This document shows, one piece after another, positions 24,778 to 33,111 of a DNA stretch of 64,000 bases. The notes beneath the pieces were generated by a model, which saw only the letters and a list, made by a program, of their open reading frames with translations, was not told the DNA's origin and did no database searches. The stretch is from positions 1-64,000 of the forward strand of contig NZ_MKKY01000031.1 of NCBI RefSeq assembly GCF_002091955.1, read 5' to 3'. Within the stretch, counting starts at the first letter, position 1. Every line of letters starts with the position of its first letter. The DNA is from Rhodococcus sp. 1168 (GTDB lineage Bacteria; Actinomycetota; Actinomycetes; Mycobacteriales; Mycobacteriaceae). Both the position numbers and the translations under genes were made by a program.

Positions 24778-25775
24778 TGTCCGCATTCCAGGTTTGCGCG
24801 CGTTGTGCCACGCGCTGGCCCGTCGGGACGCTACCTGCGGTGTGGTGTCCTCGGTGCCATGGAGTCCTGCTCTCCCCGGTGTCGACGCTGGCCCCCGCTC
24901 AGGGTGTTCGAAACTTTCGCTGGGTGGCGCGTCGGCCGAGAAGCAAATCCCCTCGTGTGCAGCGCCTCGCCGCGGCTCCAGCCTCCGCCACCCCCCAGTA
25001 CGAGCAGATTCCCCGGTGGGGGTTGATCGACAATCCGGCGCCGAAGAAGACGGACGATCCTTCTCGGCGCGAGCGCTGGGCCGAATCGGCGTCCGGATTG
25101 CTGACGCTGACGATGGCCCTGTTGGCACTGGCATGCGTCGCCGAAGTGTTTCGATACGGAATTCTGCTCTACAACCGAACTCGGTTGGTGAACCCTAGAG
25201 TCCTCATGGCCTCGGATGCACTGGTGGTGTTCGCCGAAGTTGCCTCGATCATCATCGGAGCCTCGGCCGCCGTGGCTGCTGTGTCCTGGCTGGTGGTGCG
25301 CCGTGGCGAATACTTCGCCCGCGCAGGTAGCCGCGACCCTCGGAGTGCGAAGACGATGTATCTGGGATCGCTCGTCCCGGCTCTGTCACTGGCGATGCCG
25401 GGTGTCTACCTGACCGAACTGGTCGACATTCGAGGCGGAATCGAACGGGCGAAACTTCGGACGCTCGTTCGAGTCTGGTGGGCAGTCTGGGTCCTCGATT
25501 GGGCCCTCGTACTCACCGTGACGCTGTGGCGGCTTCGGGACTCACTGCAGGCCGAGGCCGACGGAGTGCTGCTGTCCGCGGTGGGGGCCCTCGTCGCTGC
25601 CGCGGTGGCGTTCACGACCGTCCTTCTCATCCGCGGTATCGACAGTCAGGGGCTCCGTGGGACCGACCGCGCCGCCCCGACGCGCTGGGTCATCTCCGTC
25701 GACCGCTCGGAGTCTGGGCCAAACCCTTCCAAAACCGAATCTGCAGTAAATAATGAGAAAGTGACGGCCGCGTGA
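24777..25775 (+). CDS. DUF4328 domain membrane protein with N-terminal zinc-ribbon-like motif
   Basis: This 332-residue protein begins with a zinc-ribbon-like CARC...CPRC pair within the first 30 residues. An Arg/Pro-rich linker leads to a DUF4328 region of five to six membrane helices (about 110-290). The C-terminus is polar. It resembles recalled Rv3843c, a conserved transmembrane protein beside glpQ1, function unknown. The start is GTG 24777, sharing a base with the rhodanese stop; its own stop overlaps the next gene (GTGA). The tight packing suggests co-expression with the phosphodiesterase. Confidence 0.78.
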   Translation: MSAFQVCARCATRWPVGTLPAVWCPRCHGVLLSPVSTLAPAQGVRNFRWVARRPRSKSPRVQRLAAAPASATPQYEQIPRWGLIDNPAPKKTDDPSRRERWAESASGLLTLTMALLALACVAEVFRYGILLYNRTRLVNPRVLMASDALVVFAEVASIIIGASAAVAAVSWLVVRRGEYFARAGSRDPRSAKTMYLGSLVPALSLAMPGVYLTELVDIRGGIERAKLRTLVRVWWAVWVLDWALVLTVTLWRLRDSLQAEADGVLLSAVGALVAAAVAFTTVLLIRGIDSQGLRGTDRAAPTRWVISVDRSESGPNPSKTESAVNNEKVTAA

Positions 25776-26539
25776 GTCCGAGCCGTCGAGACCCGTTCGT
25801 CGTCGCGCATCGCGGTGCGTCGGCCGAGAAGAAGGAGCACACACTCGCCGCCTACGACCTCGCCCTGCGTGAAGGCGCCGACGGCCTCGAATGCGACGTC
25901 CGGCTCACTCGTGACGGCCACATCGTCTGCGTCCACGATCGCCGCGTCGACCGAACATCCACCGGATCCGGCCGCGTCAGCGAACTACACCTCGAGGCGC
26001 TCAAAGCATTCGACTACGGCGACGAAGCGGAGTCGGCGGAACTGCTGACTCTCAGCGACCTGATCGAACTGGTCCTCGACTGGACGAGCAAGCCGACCAA
26101 GCTGTTCATCGAAACGAAGCATCCAGTGCGGTACGGCAGCCTCATCGAAAACAAGGTCCTCGCCGAGTTGCATCGCTACGGATTGGCACAGCCGGCGTCT
26201 GCGGACTTCTCGCGGGCGGTCATCATGTCGTTTGCCCCTACCGCTGTTTGGCGAGTGCGCAGATTCGCGCCCTTGTTGCCCACGGTCCTGTTGGGTGAAT
26301 CCTCGTACTATCTCGGCGGCGGAGCAGCGTCGACGGTCGGCGCGACGGCTATCGGGCCGTCGATCAGGAGCTTGAGCGAGCGCCCATGGATTGTCGATCG
26401 AGCTGCGGCTTCCGGGCGTGCAACGTACTGCTGGACCGTCGAGGAGAAGGCAGACGTCGAATTGTGCCGCGATCTGGGTGTCAGCTGGATCGCGACGAAC
26501 AATCCTGGCCGAACGAGGGCTTGGCTCGACACCTACTAG
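25772..26539 (+). CDS. glpQ: Glycerophosphodiester phosphodiesterase
   Basis: This 255-residue cytoplasmic enzyme of the GDPD family hydrolyses glycerophosphodiesters to glycerol-3-phosphate and an alcohol. It has VAHRGASAEKKEHTL with the first catalytic His, ECDVRLTRDGHIVCVHD with the metal-binding Glu/Asp and second His, and a TIM-barrel end CWTVEEKADVELCRDLGVSW. It corresponds in context to recalled Rv3842c (glpQ1). The GTG start overlaps the preceding stop by four bases. Its TAG stop is embedded in the first unit of a tandem repeat array. Confidence 0.9.
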   Translation: MSPSRRDPFVVAHRGASAEKKEHTLAAYDLALREGADGLECDVRLTRDGHIVCVHDRRVDRTSTGSGRVSELHLEALKAFDYGDEAESAELLTLSDLIELVLDWTSKPTKLFIETKHPVRYGSLIENKVLAELHRYGLAQPASADFSRAVIMSFAPTAVWRVRRFAPLLPTVLLGESSYYLGGGAASTVGATAIGPSIRSLSERPWIVDRAAASGRATYCWTVEEKADVELCRDLGVSWIATNNPGRTRAWLDTY

Positions 26540-26660
26540 GAGCGGAGCCTGCGGAGTGACCCTGGGGGCAGGAGCGGAGCCTGCGGAGTGACCCTGGGGG
26601 CAGGAGCGGAGCCTGCGGAGTGACCCTGGGGGCAGGAGCGGAGCCTGCGGAGTGACCCTG
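26538..26660. repeat. 32-bp tandem repeat array (4 units) after glpQ
   Basis: Four units begin at 26538, 26570, 26602 and 26634; the first three are identical 32-mers beginning AGGAGCGGAGCCTGCGGAGT. Each copy, with the preceding bases, can fold GCAGG/CCTGC. The array starts inside the glpQ stop codon. The same core recurs in 34-bp units at 51124-51376. Confidence 0.93.
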
Positions 26661-26688
26661 ATAGCGGTCCGACGTGTAGGTTTCGGGC

Positions 26689-27600
26689 GTGGGTAAGAGC
26701 AAAAGAAACAGTGGCCCGAAACAGGGCAGTAATCGTGCAGCGCTGATAGCTGCACGCGAAGCCGAGCGCGCAAGTCTGGAGGCGGCGCCGGTTCGGCCGT
26801 TCCAGGGTGTGGCTGCCGAGTGCGATCTCGTTGCTATGCGTGAGTTCGTTCCTTCGGCGACGGCGGTGGCGCCGGTTGATGTGTCCGGTCGGACGATCAC
26901 CATTGCGACCGTGCTTCCCGGTGCGGTTGCCGCGTTGGTCCGGGAGTCGGATTCGGCGGTGAACGGCTTCGCCGGACTGCAGGTCCAGGCACATTCGGCG
27001 AATATTGCGGCCGATTTGGTGAGTGCTCTGGAGTGGGCGCGGCAGGCCGCGCCGGGTGAGTCGTTGGATGCGTCGATCCCGGATGGCAACACGCCTGCAC
27101 TGGCGGAGGTCCTCGACCCGTCAGCGCAGCTGGACATCACCGTGTACCAGGATTTCAACTGGTGGTTGCCGGAGGGGCGCGAGCCTGCGCCCGATGTGGC
27201 TGCAACGGTGGAACGTGCCAACCAGGCGATCATGCCGTCTGCGCGTCTGGAAGGCGACGGTCTCGTCGCTGCCTGGTGGGTCGATGCGGGTGCCAAGGCG
27301 CATCTGCGGTGGGTTCGTCCGGAGAGCGAGGACGATCTGATGCTGGCTCTCGCTCGCCTGCATGCGGCAGGGGATCTCACGTTGGGCGAAGGCTCGCGGT
27401 ACGCCGGTTCGTTCCGTGCGCACGGCCTGTTGGTTCCAGTGTTCGATCTCGATCCCGAAATGCATCCGACCGAGTGGTCTTTGCCGGCCGTGACATTCGG
27501 TGAGAAGTTGAACGAGGCACTCACTGTGGAGAGCCCTCTGACGTCCGAGCAGCTGCGCTCCCGCGATGGTCTTCGTGGCCGCCAGGTGACTCTGCGCTGA
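26689..27600 (+). CDS. DUF5926 family protein
   Basis: This 303-residue soluble protein begins with the basic MGKSKRNSGPKQGSNRAAL, typical of a conserved actinobacterial family now called DUF5926; some relatives carry a SEC-C zinc motif, which I do not see here. It has no signal or membrane helix. A conserved Trp-rich patch YQDFNWWLPEG and a C-terminal TSEQLRSRDGLRGRQVTLR are visible. The start is GTG 26689, just after the tandem repeat array. It converges on ferritin across a long terminator. Function unknown. Confidence 0.75.
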   Translation: MGKSKRNSGPKQGSNRAALIAAREAERASLEAAPVRPFQGVAAECDLVAMREFVPSATAVAPVDVSGRTITIATVLPGAVAALVRESDSAVNGFAGLQVQAHSANIAADLVSALEWARQAAPGESLDASIPDGNTPALAEVLDPSAQLDITVYQDFNWWLPEGREPAPDVAATVERANQAIMPSARLEGDGLVAAWWVDAGAKAHLRWVRPESEDDLMLALARLHAAGDLTLGEGSRYAGSFRAHGLLVPVFDLDPEMHPTEWSLPAVTFGEKLNEALTVESPLTSEQLRSRDGLRGRQVTLR

Positions 27601-27604
27601 CATT

Positions 27605-27665
27605 GCGCTGAAACTGAATGTGGAAGCTGTGCCACTGGCATAGCTTCCACATTCAGTTTCAGCGC
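27605..27665. terminator. Bidirectional terminator, 24-bp perfect stem
   Basis: A 24-bp perfect inverted repeat (27605-27628 and 27642-27665) has a 13-nt centre that can itself form TGCC/GGCA. It fills the 76-bp gap between the convergent DUF5926 and ferritin genes. Confidence 0.85.
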
Positions 27666-27676
27666 GTCCGAGGTTT

Positions 27677-28231
27677 CTACAGGGAGCCGCCTGCAGGTCG
27701 CGGTGCGCTGGTGTCCGGTGCTGCGGGAGTACTCATCTCGCGGGCGACGAAGTCTTCCAGATCGAACAGGTTGTGGCCTGCGCGGTCAGCGATGTTGAGC
27801 AGCGTCGTCATGCTCGCAACCTCCTCGACCTGCTCCTTGAGGAACCACTGCATGAACTGCTCGCCCACGTAGTCGCCCTCTTCGCGGGCCGTGCTCGCGA
27901 GCTGGATGATCTGCTCGGTGACGGTTTCCTCCTGCGCGAGGGCCAGCGCGATGGGCTCGCGTGCGTCGGTGAAGACGGACTTCGACGGATCGACGCCGGT
28001 GAGTTCGACGGTGATGTCGCGGTCGAGGAAGTACTGGACGATCATCATCGCGTGGTTGCGCTCTTCCACGGCCTGTGCGTAAAAGTGCTTGGCCAACTGC
28101 GGGAGATCGGCATTGTCGAAATACACTGCCGTGGCAATGTATTGGTGCGAAGCGTTGAACTCGTTGCGGATCTGATCACGCAGAAGTGCGTGGAATTTAG
28201 AATGTGTGGTGTCTTTGTTGTCAGCGCTCAT
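27677..28231 (-). CDS. bfrB: Ferritin (BfrB-type)
   Basis: This 184-residue iron-storage protein forms a 24-mer shell that oxidises Fe2+. The ferroxidase residues are recognisable in RNEFNASHQYIATAVYF, in AVEERNHAMMIVQYF and in EEGDYVGEQFMQWFLKEQVEE. It closely resembles mycobacterial BfrB (Rv3841), including the extended C-terminal tail FVAREMSTPAAP. ATG 28231 is chosen because it matches the family N-terminus; ATG 28267 would add 12 unconserved residues and overlap the probable promoter. Two IdeR-like sites upstream fit iron-activated expression, as known for bfrB. Confidence 0.92.
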   Translation of the reverse strand: MSADNKDTTHSKFHALLRDQIRNEFNASHQYIATAVYFDNADLPQLAKHFYAQAVEERNHAMMIVQYFLDRDITVELTGVDPSKSVFTDAREPIALALAQEETVTEQIIQLASTAREEGDYVGEQFMQWFLKEQVEEVASMTTLLNIADRAGHNLFDLEDFVAREMSTPAAPDTSAPRPAGGSL

Positions 28232-28238
28232 GTCGTAG

Positions 28239-28317
28239 AGAATAGGCTGGTCAGAGGGCATTGTCATGCAAGCTCAGCCTTATTGAGGCCACGGTTGCCT
28301 ACATTGGATTTACCTAA
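28239..28317 (-). promoter_or_regulatory. Candidate bfrB promoter with IdeR-like boxes
   Basis: Reading the minus strand, TTAGGTAAATCCAATGTAG (28317-28299) and TAAGGCTGAGCTTGCATGA (28282-28264) match the 19-bp IdeR consensus at about 12 and 11 positions. A possible -35 ATGACA and -10 TATTCT with 17-bp spacing follow, ending about 8 bases before ATG 28231. Mycobacterial bfrB has several tandem IdeR sites and is activated by them. Confidence 0.45.
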
Positions 28318-28383
28318 TTCTTTATTTTTGCCTGCTTAAGAATCGCCCTTTTTCGGGTCCGGATGCTCTGTGAATTCGAACCA

Positions 28384-29709
28384 TCAGGGACCGCTCGTGA
28401 GCAAGTCCTGCGGAATTTGGCGGTCCTGCGCCAGTGCATCGAAGAATTGGGATGCGCGTTCGTTGTCCCATAGCAATACGTTGCCGACGTCGGAGTCTTC
28501 GAAGCCGGCGACGGGCACTGTCGTCGTGACGAGATCGCCGCGCATGGCCCATGCCAGCGACGCCAGATTCCAGAAGTGGTCGCCCTCGTCCACGCTGAGC
28601 GAGGAGGCGGTGTCCTTCATCAACGGCCAGATGCGCAGTGGGTTGAGATAGGTGGCCGGACTGGTCGCCTTTGCTAGCAGCGCCGACATGAACTGACGCT
28701 GATTGTTCATGCGATCGAGGTCGGCGAGGGCCGTTGCACGCGAACGAACGAAGCCGAGCGCGTCGGATCCGGCCAGCTCCTGGCAGCCTGCAGGCAGGCT
28801 GATGCCGGCCAGCGGATCGTCGATGGCGGACTGGAGGCAGACGTCGACTCCACCGAGCGCATCGACGATTCCGGCGAAACCGCCGAAGCCGATCTCCGCG
28901 TAGTGGTCGATGCGTACCCCGATGGCACCCTCGACGGTCTGCACCAGCAGCGGGGGACCCCCCAAAGCGAACGATGCGTTGAGCTTGTCCTGCCCATTGC
29001 CCGGTACCGAGACGTAGGAATCGCGGGGCAAGCTGACCATCGTGGTCGCACCGCGTGCTTCCGGGATGTGAATCAGGATGATCGTGTCGGTACGACTCGG
29101 CCCTACCTCACCGCCCGTCGCCAACGCCGCTTCCTGCTCGGGTGTCATCCCGGCGCGGCTGTCGGACCCGACGAGCAGCCAATTGGTGCCCGGGGTGTCG
29201 GCGACGCGGCCGTCGTAACTGCTCAGAGCGTCTACGCGCGTCAGTGAGCTGTCGACGAAGTAGACGAGTCCGCCGACGAGAAGTGCCAACACAAGAAAGA
29301 CAAGGCCGAACCGTCGACCCCAGTGACGCTTTCTGCGCACACGCGGAGGCTTGCTCGGTTCCGGACGCCTGGGTGAGCGTTGTGGGGGAGGAGGGATTCT
29401 TCGGCGTGGTGGTTCCCCGCCGTAATTCTGCTCGGTATAGGGCCGTGGGGTCTGGCGGGGGGCCCAGTCCGGTTCGCGCGGGTAATGCTGCGTCGGATTC
29501 GGTGGGCGTGACACCGAGCCGGGCTCGGGCGCCTGGGACCAGGCCCGCTGCTGTGAACGACCGTCTCGACGTATGACTTGTGTGCCCTCGGGCGGAAGCG
29601 GTGGAGGCTGCCGTCTCTGGGGAGGTGGCCGATAACCGGGGGGAGGCGGCCGTTGGCTGGGAGGGGGACCTTGTCGAGGGTTCCCTCTGTTCCGCTGGTC
29701 GTCGTTCAC
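28384..29709 (-). CDS. LytR-CpsA-Psr (LCP) family cell-wall ligase
   Basis: This 441-residue protein is of the type that joins arabinogalactan or other undecaprenyl-linked polymers to peptidoglycan. A long Pro/Arg/Gln-rich cytoplasmic region (1-125) precedes one membrane helix (about 128-152). The extracellular LCP domain has LLVGSDSRAG, SRTDTIILIHIP and the Arg-containing SLPRDSYV that bind the pyrophosphate lipid. No C-terminal LytR_C domain is attached. ATG 29709. It lies beside ferritin and a CPBP protein; the link to them is positional only. Confidence 0.88.
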   Translation of the reverse strand: MNDDQRNRGNPRQGPPPSQRPPPPGYRPPPQRRQPPPLPPEGTQVIRRDGRSQQRAWSQAPEPGSVSRPPNPTQHYPREPDWAPRQTPRPYTEQNYGGEPPRRRIPPPPQRSPRRPEPSKPPRVRRKRHWGRRFGLVFLVLALLVGGLVYFVDSSLTRVDALSSYDGRVADTPGTNWLLVGSDSRAGMTPEQEAALATGGEVGPSRTDTIILIHIPEARGATTMVSLPRDSYVSVPGNGQDKLNASFALGGPPLLVQTVEGAIGVRIDHYAEIGFGGFAGIVDALGGVDVCLQSAIDDPLAGISLPAGCQELAGSDALGFVRSRATALADLDRMNNQRQFMSALLAKATSPATYLNPLRIWPLMKDTASSLSVDEGDHFWNLASLAWAMRGDLVTTTVPVAGFEDSDVGNVLLWDNERASQFFDALAQDRQIPQDLLTSGP

Positions 29710-29722
29710 GGATCGACTCTAC

Positions 29723-30529
29723 CTACGGCAGCCATGAGAGATGGCCGCGCAAGGCGGTGTAACCGACGAAAGCAACGATGTCGATGAGTGCATGCGCGAT
29801 CAGCAGCGGCCATAGTCGGTTGGTCTTCTGCCAGTACCTTCCGAAGACGAGGCCCATGATCAGGTTGCCGATGCCGCCACCGAGTCCCTGGTAGAGGTGG
29901 TAGGACCCGCGCAGTAGTGCCGATGCGAGCAGCGAGGAGTTCTCGCTGAATCCCAGGCGTCGCAACCGGGAGATCACATAAGCAACCACGATGATTTCTT
30001 CGGCGGCCGAATTGGCGAATGCGTATGCAACGAGAGCGGGGATTCGCCACCAATGATCGTCGATCGTGCTCGGCACGACAGTGAGATTGAGCCCGAGGGC
30101 GTTGGCGACGAGGTAGAGCAGCAGTCCGGGGATGCCGATCAGCGCGGCCAGACCCAGCCCGGGTAAAGCATCGTTTTTCCACTTCGGTTTCGCAAGGCCG
30201 ATGAGACGAGGCCCCAGGCCCGCCCGCCACAGCAGATACACCCCGAGAGCGCCCCAGGCGCAGAGTCGGAGGATCCGCAGAAGTTGATAGAGCAGATCGA
30301 TGATCCCGAGGCTCGAGCTCGAGGTGTTCAACGCGACGGTCTGTTCCGACAGGCTGCCCGCAACCATCGCGTCTTCGACGAGCGAGAGGATGCTGCTCAG
30401 TCCGCTGAGCCCGAACGTGACCAGCAGGACGATCGCGATCTCGATCTTGATTGCTCGTCGCTCGGTCGGGTCCGGTGGTGGGCCGGCGTCAGGCGTGGGT
30501 GGCGACAGCCAGCCTTTGAGGGCGATCAC
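29723..30529 (-). CDS. CPBP-family intramembrane protease-like protein
   Basis: This 268-residue membrane protein has about seven helices. The Abi/CPBP motif is present as E177-E178 (SAAEEIIVVAY), with His at 211 (GSYHLYQ) and a third motif HALIDIVAF near the C-terminus. The Arg normally four residues after the Glu pair (EExxxR) is Val here, so protease activity is doubtful or of a variant type. An acidic/proline-rich N-terminus precedes the first helix. The start is GTG 30529. It lies 13 bases upstream of the LCP gene on the same strand, so the two may be co-transcribed. Confidence 0.8.
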   Translation of the reverse strand: MIALKGWLSPPTPDAGPPPDPTERRAIKIEIAIVLLVTFGLSGLSSILSLVEDAMVAGSLSEQTVALNTSSSSLGIIDLLYQLLRILRLCAWGALGVYLLWRAGLGPRLIGLAKPKWKNDALPGLGLAALIGIPGLLLYLVANALGLNLTVVPSTIDDHWWRIPALVAYAFANSAAEEIIVVAYVISRLRRLGFSENSSLLASALLRGSYHLYQGLGGGIGNLIMGLVFGRYWQKTNRLWPLLIAHALIDIVAFVGYTALRGHLSWLP

Positions 30530-30559
30530 GTTACGAGTGTGCCCTGTCGACCGTTGCTG

Positions 30560-31327
30560 TCAGCTGCGAGCACGCAGTCCGTTCAGAAACGGGCATCCGG
30601 CGAGTACGCGGAGGGCACGGCTCAACGCCATGCTGTCGTCGACGGGCTGAGGGAAAGGTAACCGCACGTCGTTGTCGCCGTGTTCGCTTTCGATGCGCAG
30701 GCTGATCCCGTACCGATCGATCCCCAGCGGCCGAATTCGGCCTCGACGAAGCGAGGGCGGCAGTCTTCTGGCCAGCTGATCGATGAGCTCGGGATGGTCG
30801 ACGTCGAGGTGCTGCAGCCAGCTCGTCTCCAACTCCCAGAAGGGATCGGGTGCGGCGGTGAGGAGGTCTTCGACGTCTACGGGTTCGGCGCCGGTGCTGT
30901 CGGCGACCACCGATGACGAGATGATCAGGCGGAGAAGGATCGTTCCGTGACCGATGTCGAGCAACGCCGGATGGGGGTGTTCGACAGCTACGGCGTCGGC
31001 TATCGGCCGCATGAGCGGAACGGGCACGGATCGGAGTTCCCCGCGCAGCCACACCAGTGAGCGGACCGATTCGCGCAGCTCCAGCGGTGTGTGATCGGTC
31101 AGTTCGAGTACCGCGGGTACCCCGTCTAGCGAGGGTTGTCGAGCGAGCGTCGCCAAGGACGAGTCCTCCGGCACCGCAACTATCACTTCTCCGTTCGAGC
31201 GCAAGTGATGAAGCAGGGTGACGACAGGTTCGGTTCCCTCGATGGCCAGCCGCGCACCCTCGGCACGCGCGCAGGCGCTGCGGACTCGTTCAGCGGTGGA
31301 CGGTCCGATGGTGGTTGCGCTGATCAT
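30560..31327 (-). CDS. DUF2470 domain protein, iron-regulated (Rv3839-like)
   Basis: This 255-residue protein has an N-terminal flavin-reductase-like region (LLHHLRSNGEVIVAVPEDS) and a C-terminal DUF2470 domain (GIDRYGISLRIESEHGDNDV, then DSMALSRALRVLAG), a combination found in haem-utilisation (HugZ/HutZ-like) proteins. Recalled mycobacterial homologue Rv3839 is iron-repressed. ATG 31327 is preceded by GGAGG, and a good IdeR box lies 24-42 bases upstream. It probably helps obtain or handle iron or haem; the reaction is not demonstrable from sequence. Confidence 0.8.
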   Translation of the reverse strand: MISATTIGPSTAERVRSACARAEGARLAIEGTEPVVTLLHHLRSNGEVIVAVPEDSSLATLARQPSLDGVPAVLELTDHTPLELRESVRSLVWLRGELRSVPVPLMRPIADAVAVEHPHPALLDIGHGTILLRLIISSSVVADSTGAEPVDVEDLLTAAPDPFWELETSWLQHLDVDHPELIDQLARRLPPSLRRGRIRPLGIDRYGISLRIESEHGDNDVRLPFPQPVDDSMALSRALRVLAGCPFLNGLRARS

Positions 31328-31350
31328 GGGTTCCTCCGATGCGATACCTA

Positions 31351-31369
31351 GTAGGTGAGGCAAGCCTAA
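31351..31369. promoter_or_regulatory. IdeR/DtxR iron box
   Basis: GTAGGTGAGGCAAGCCTAA matches the IdeR consensus TTAGGTTAGGCTAACCTAA at 15 of 19 positions. It is placed 24-42 bases upstream of the DUF2470 gene and 65 bases before the divergent hypothetical gene, so iron-loaded IdeR should repress at least the former. Confidence 0.75.
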
Positions 31370-31433
31370 GTTAGTTGACGCTTGCCTCGATCGCAAGTGT
31401 TCGGCGTCAGTTTCCCCGGTCTACCGTGTAACC

Positions 31434-32141
31434 GTGTCCATTCCACTCACTCTGGGTGCGCCCCACCGACCCGATCCTCAGGCGCTCGTAGCCGGGCTTC
31501 TCCAGCAGCGATGCCGCACCACCGCCGACGTCTCGAGCTGTCCCGACGCCGTCACCACCGGCCCCCCGGTCATCGACGCCTCGGCCCTGACTGCGGTGCG
31601 AACCGAGCGGAACTTCGGCCGGATCGTCGTCGACCTCGACATCGATCCGGACGAGCTTCGGAAGAATCGATACGCGTCGTACGAGGTGGTCAGATACCAC
31701 GTGAACGTGCGCGAGGACACGCTCCCGGAAGCCACGTCACTGCGGCTGCCGTCGCCGCTGGTGATTTTTCCTGATCTGAACGAAGGCGATGTCATGGAGA
31801 CGGTGACGGCGATCGTCGACTCGCATCGCAGTCCTGGTTTCGGAGCGTGGGAATCTTCGCGTCGGATCGCCGATGTCCTTGCGGTGGTCGCGCACGCCGA
31901 AACCGGATTCTCCGCTCGCGCGCGATCGGGTGAAGAGGTACTCGCGATCCTTGCGGCCACCGTCGCTGCACTTCGGGGCGACGACATACTGCGGGCTCTG
32001 GCCGAACCCGACGTCGATGCTCTGATCGCGCTACGGCCGGAGGCGGCCGAAGCAGTGAGGACGGTGTTGCTCGGCATCGAAGTGGACGACGCGGTCGGCG
32101 CGCACGCAGTCCTTCTCTCAGCCGGCCTTCTTGCAGACTGA
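31434..32141 (+). CDS. Hypothetical protein
   Basis: I do not recognise this 235-residue soluble protein. It has no signal peptide or membrane helix. Notable stretches are VRTERNFGRIVVDLDIDPDE and VVRYHVNVREDTLPEATSLR; the second half is helical and Ala-rich, repeating short Ala-Val-Leu helices. The start is GTG 31434. It shares a promoter region, including the IdeR box, with the divergent DUF2470 gene and lies 40 bases before pheA on the same strand. Function cannot be inferred; iron control is possible. Confidence 0.6.
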   Translation: MSIPLTLGAPHRPDPQALVAGLLQQRCRTTADVSSCPDAVTTGPPVIDASALTAVRTERNFGRIVVDLDIDPDELRKNRYASYEVVRYHVNVREDTLPEATSLRLPSPLVIFPDLNEGDVMETVTAIVDSHRSPGFGAWESSRRIADVLAVVAHAETGFSARARSGEEVLAILAATVAALRGDDILRALAEPDVDALIALRPEAAEAVRTVLLGIEVDDAVGAHAVLLSAGLLAD

Positions 32142-32181
32142 TTGGTCCGACGCATTTCAGCGGACCCAGTAACCTCGGATC

Positions 32182-33111
32182 GTGCCTGCAATCGCGTATT
32201 TCGGTCCATCGGGAACATTCACCGAGATGGCCCTCGGTCAATTCACTTCGCTCGGCGTTCTCGACGAACTCGGGTTCACCGGAGAGGTCGAGCGAGTCCC
32301 GCTGACGAGCCCTCCGTCGACATTGCAGGCGGTTCGCGACGGCGATGTGGTGGCAGCCGTCGTGCCGATCGAGAGCTCGGTCGAGGGGTCGGTTCCTCCG
32401 ACTCTGGACGCCCTCGCTGTCGGAACGAGATTGCAAATTCTCGCCGAGACCGAGATAGAGGTGGCCTTCTCGATCCTCGGTGCACCCGGCATGACGCTGG
32501 CCGAGGTTCGAACGATCTGCGCGTATCCCATTGCTGCAAACCAAATTCGGCAATGGCTCGACGCGAACCTCCCTGGCGTGGAGGTGCACTTCGCCTCGTC
32601 CAACGCCGGCGCTGCCGAGGACGTCGCTGCCGGACTTGCCGATGCCGCAGTATCGACGGCTCTCGCGGGTGAACGCCTCGGACTTCCGGCATTGGCCCAC
32701 GGTGTCGCCGACGTCGCCAATGCGCGCACTCGGTTCGTCCTCGTCGGAGCCCCGCGGCCTGCGCTCGCCCCCACCGGAGCGGATCGCACCGCGGTGGTGT
32801 TGATGCCGGACAATGAGCCCGGCGCTCTGCTCGGTGCACTGTCCGAGTTCGGGATCCGCGACATCGACCTCACCAGAATCGAATCACGGCCCACCAGAAC
32901 CGAATTCGGGACCTACCGGTTCTACGTCGATTGCGTCGGACACATCGATGACCCAGCAGTGTCCGAAGCTCTCGCAGCGCTGCATCGCAAGATGGAACTT
33001 CGATACCTCGGATCTTGGCCTGTCGCCACGGGAACAGGAAGGACGCCCCCGTCGTTGGACAAGGAGATCGAGTGGTTGGCGGGATTGCGCGCCGGAAAAG
33101 GGGACAGATGA
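32182..33111 (+). CDS. pheA: Prephenate dehydratase
   Basis: This 309-residue cytoplasmic enzyme converts prephenate to phenylpyruvate in phenylalanine synthesis. The catalytic half (about 1-190) starts IAYFGPSGTFTEMAL and ends with the TRF motif (NARTRFVLVG). The C-terminal ACT domain (about 198-285) contains EPGALLGALSEFGIRDIDL and the ESRP motif for phenylalanine feedback. The length is normal for monofunctional actinobacterial enzymes. The start is GTG 32182. Its stop overlaps the next gene (ATGA); this pair matches recalled Rv3838c-Rv3837c. Confidence 0.95.
   Translation: MPAIAYFGPSGTFTEMALGQFTSLGVLDELGFTGEVERVPLTSPPSTLQAVRDGDVVAAVVPIESSVEGSVPPTLDALAVGTRLQILAETEIEVAFSILGAPGMTLAEVRTICAYPIAANQIRQWLDANLPGVEVHFASSNAGAAEDVAAGLADAAVSTALAGERLGLPALAHGVADVANARTRFVLVGAPRPALAPTGADRTAVVLMPDNEPGALLGALSEFGIRDIDLTRIESRPTRTEFGTYRFYVDCVGHIDDPAVSEALAALHRKMELRYLGSWPVATGTGRTPPSLDKEIEWLAGLRAGKGDR

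Noticed and set aside
24433..26539. Novel sulfur-phospholipid gene system (rhodanese, DUF4328, GlpQ)
   Set aside because: The genes overlap tightly, but this order looks like the ordinary Rv3842c-Rv3843c neighbourhood recalled from mycobacteria, so no new system is claimed.
26538..26660. Regular direct repeats that could be taken for a CRISPR array
   Set aside because: The units are contiguous with no variable spacers and there are no cas genes; the same holds for 51124-51376.
28365..28400. T-arm-like GGTTCGAATTC suggesting a tRNA
   Set aside because: No acceptor stem, D-arm or anticodon arm can be built around it; it overlaps the end of the LCP gene.
29723..30529. Abortive-infection (Abi) defence gene
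   Set aside because: CPBP proteins carry the Abi name historically; there is no phage-defence context here or at 45631-46368.
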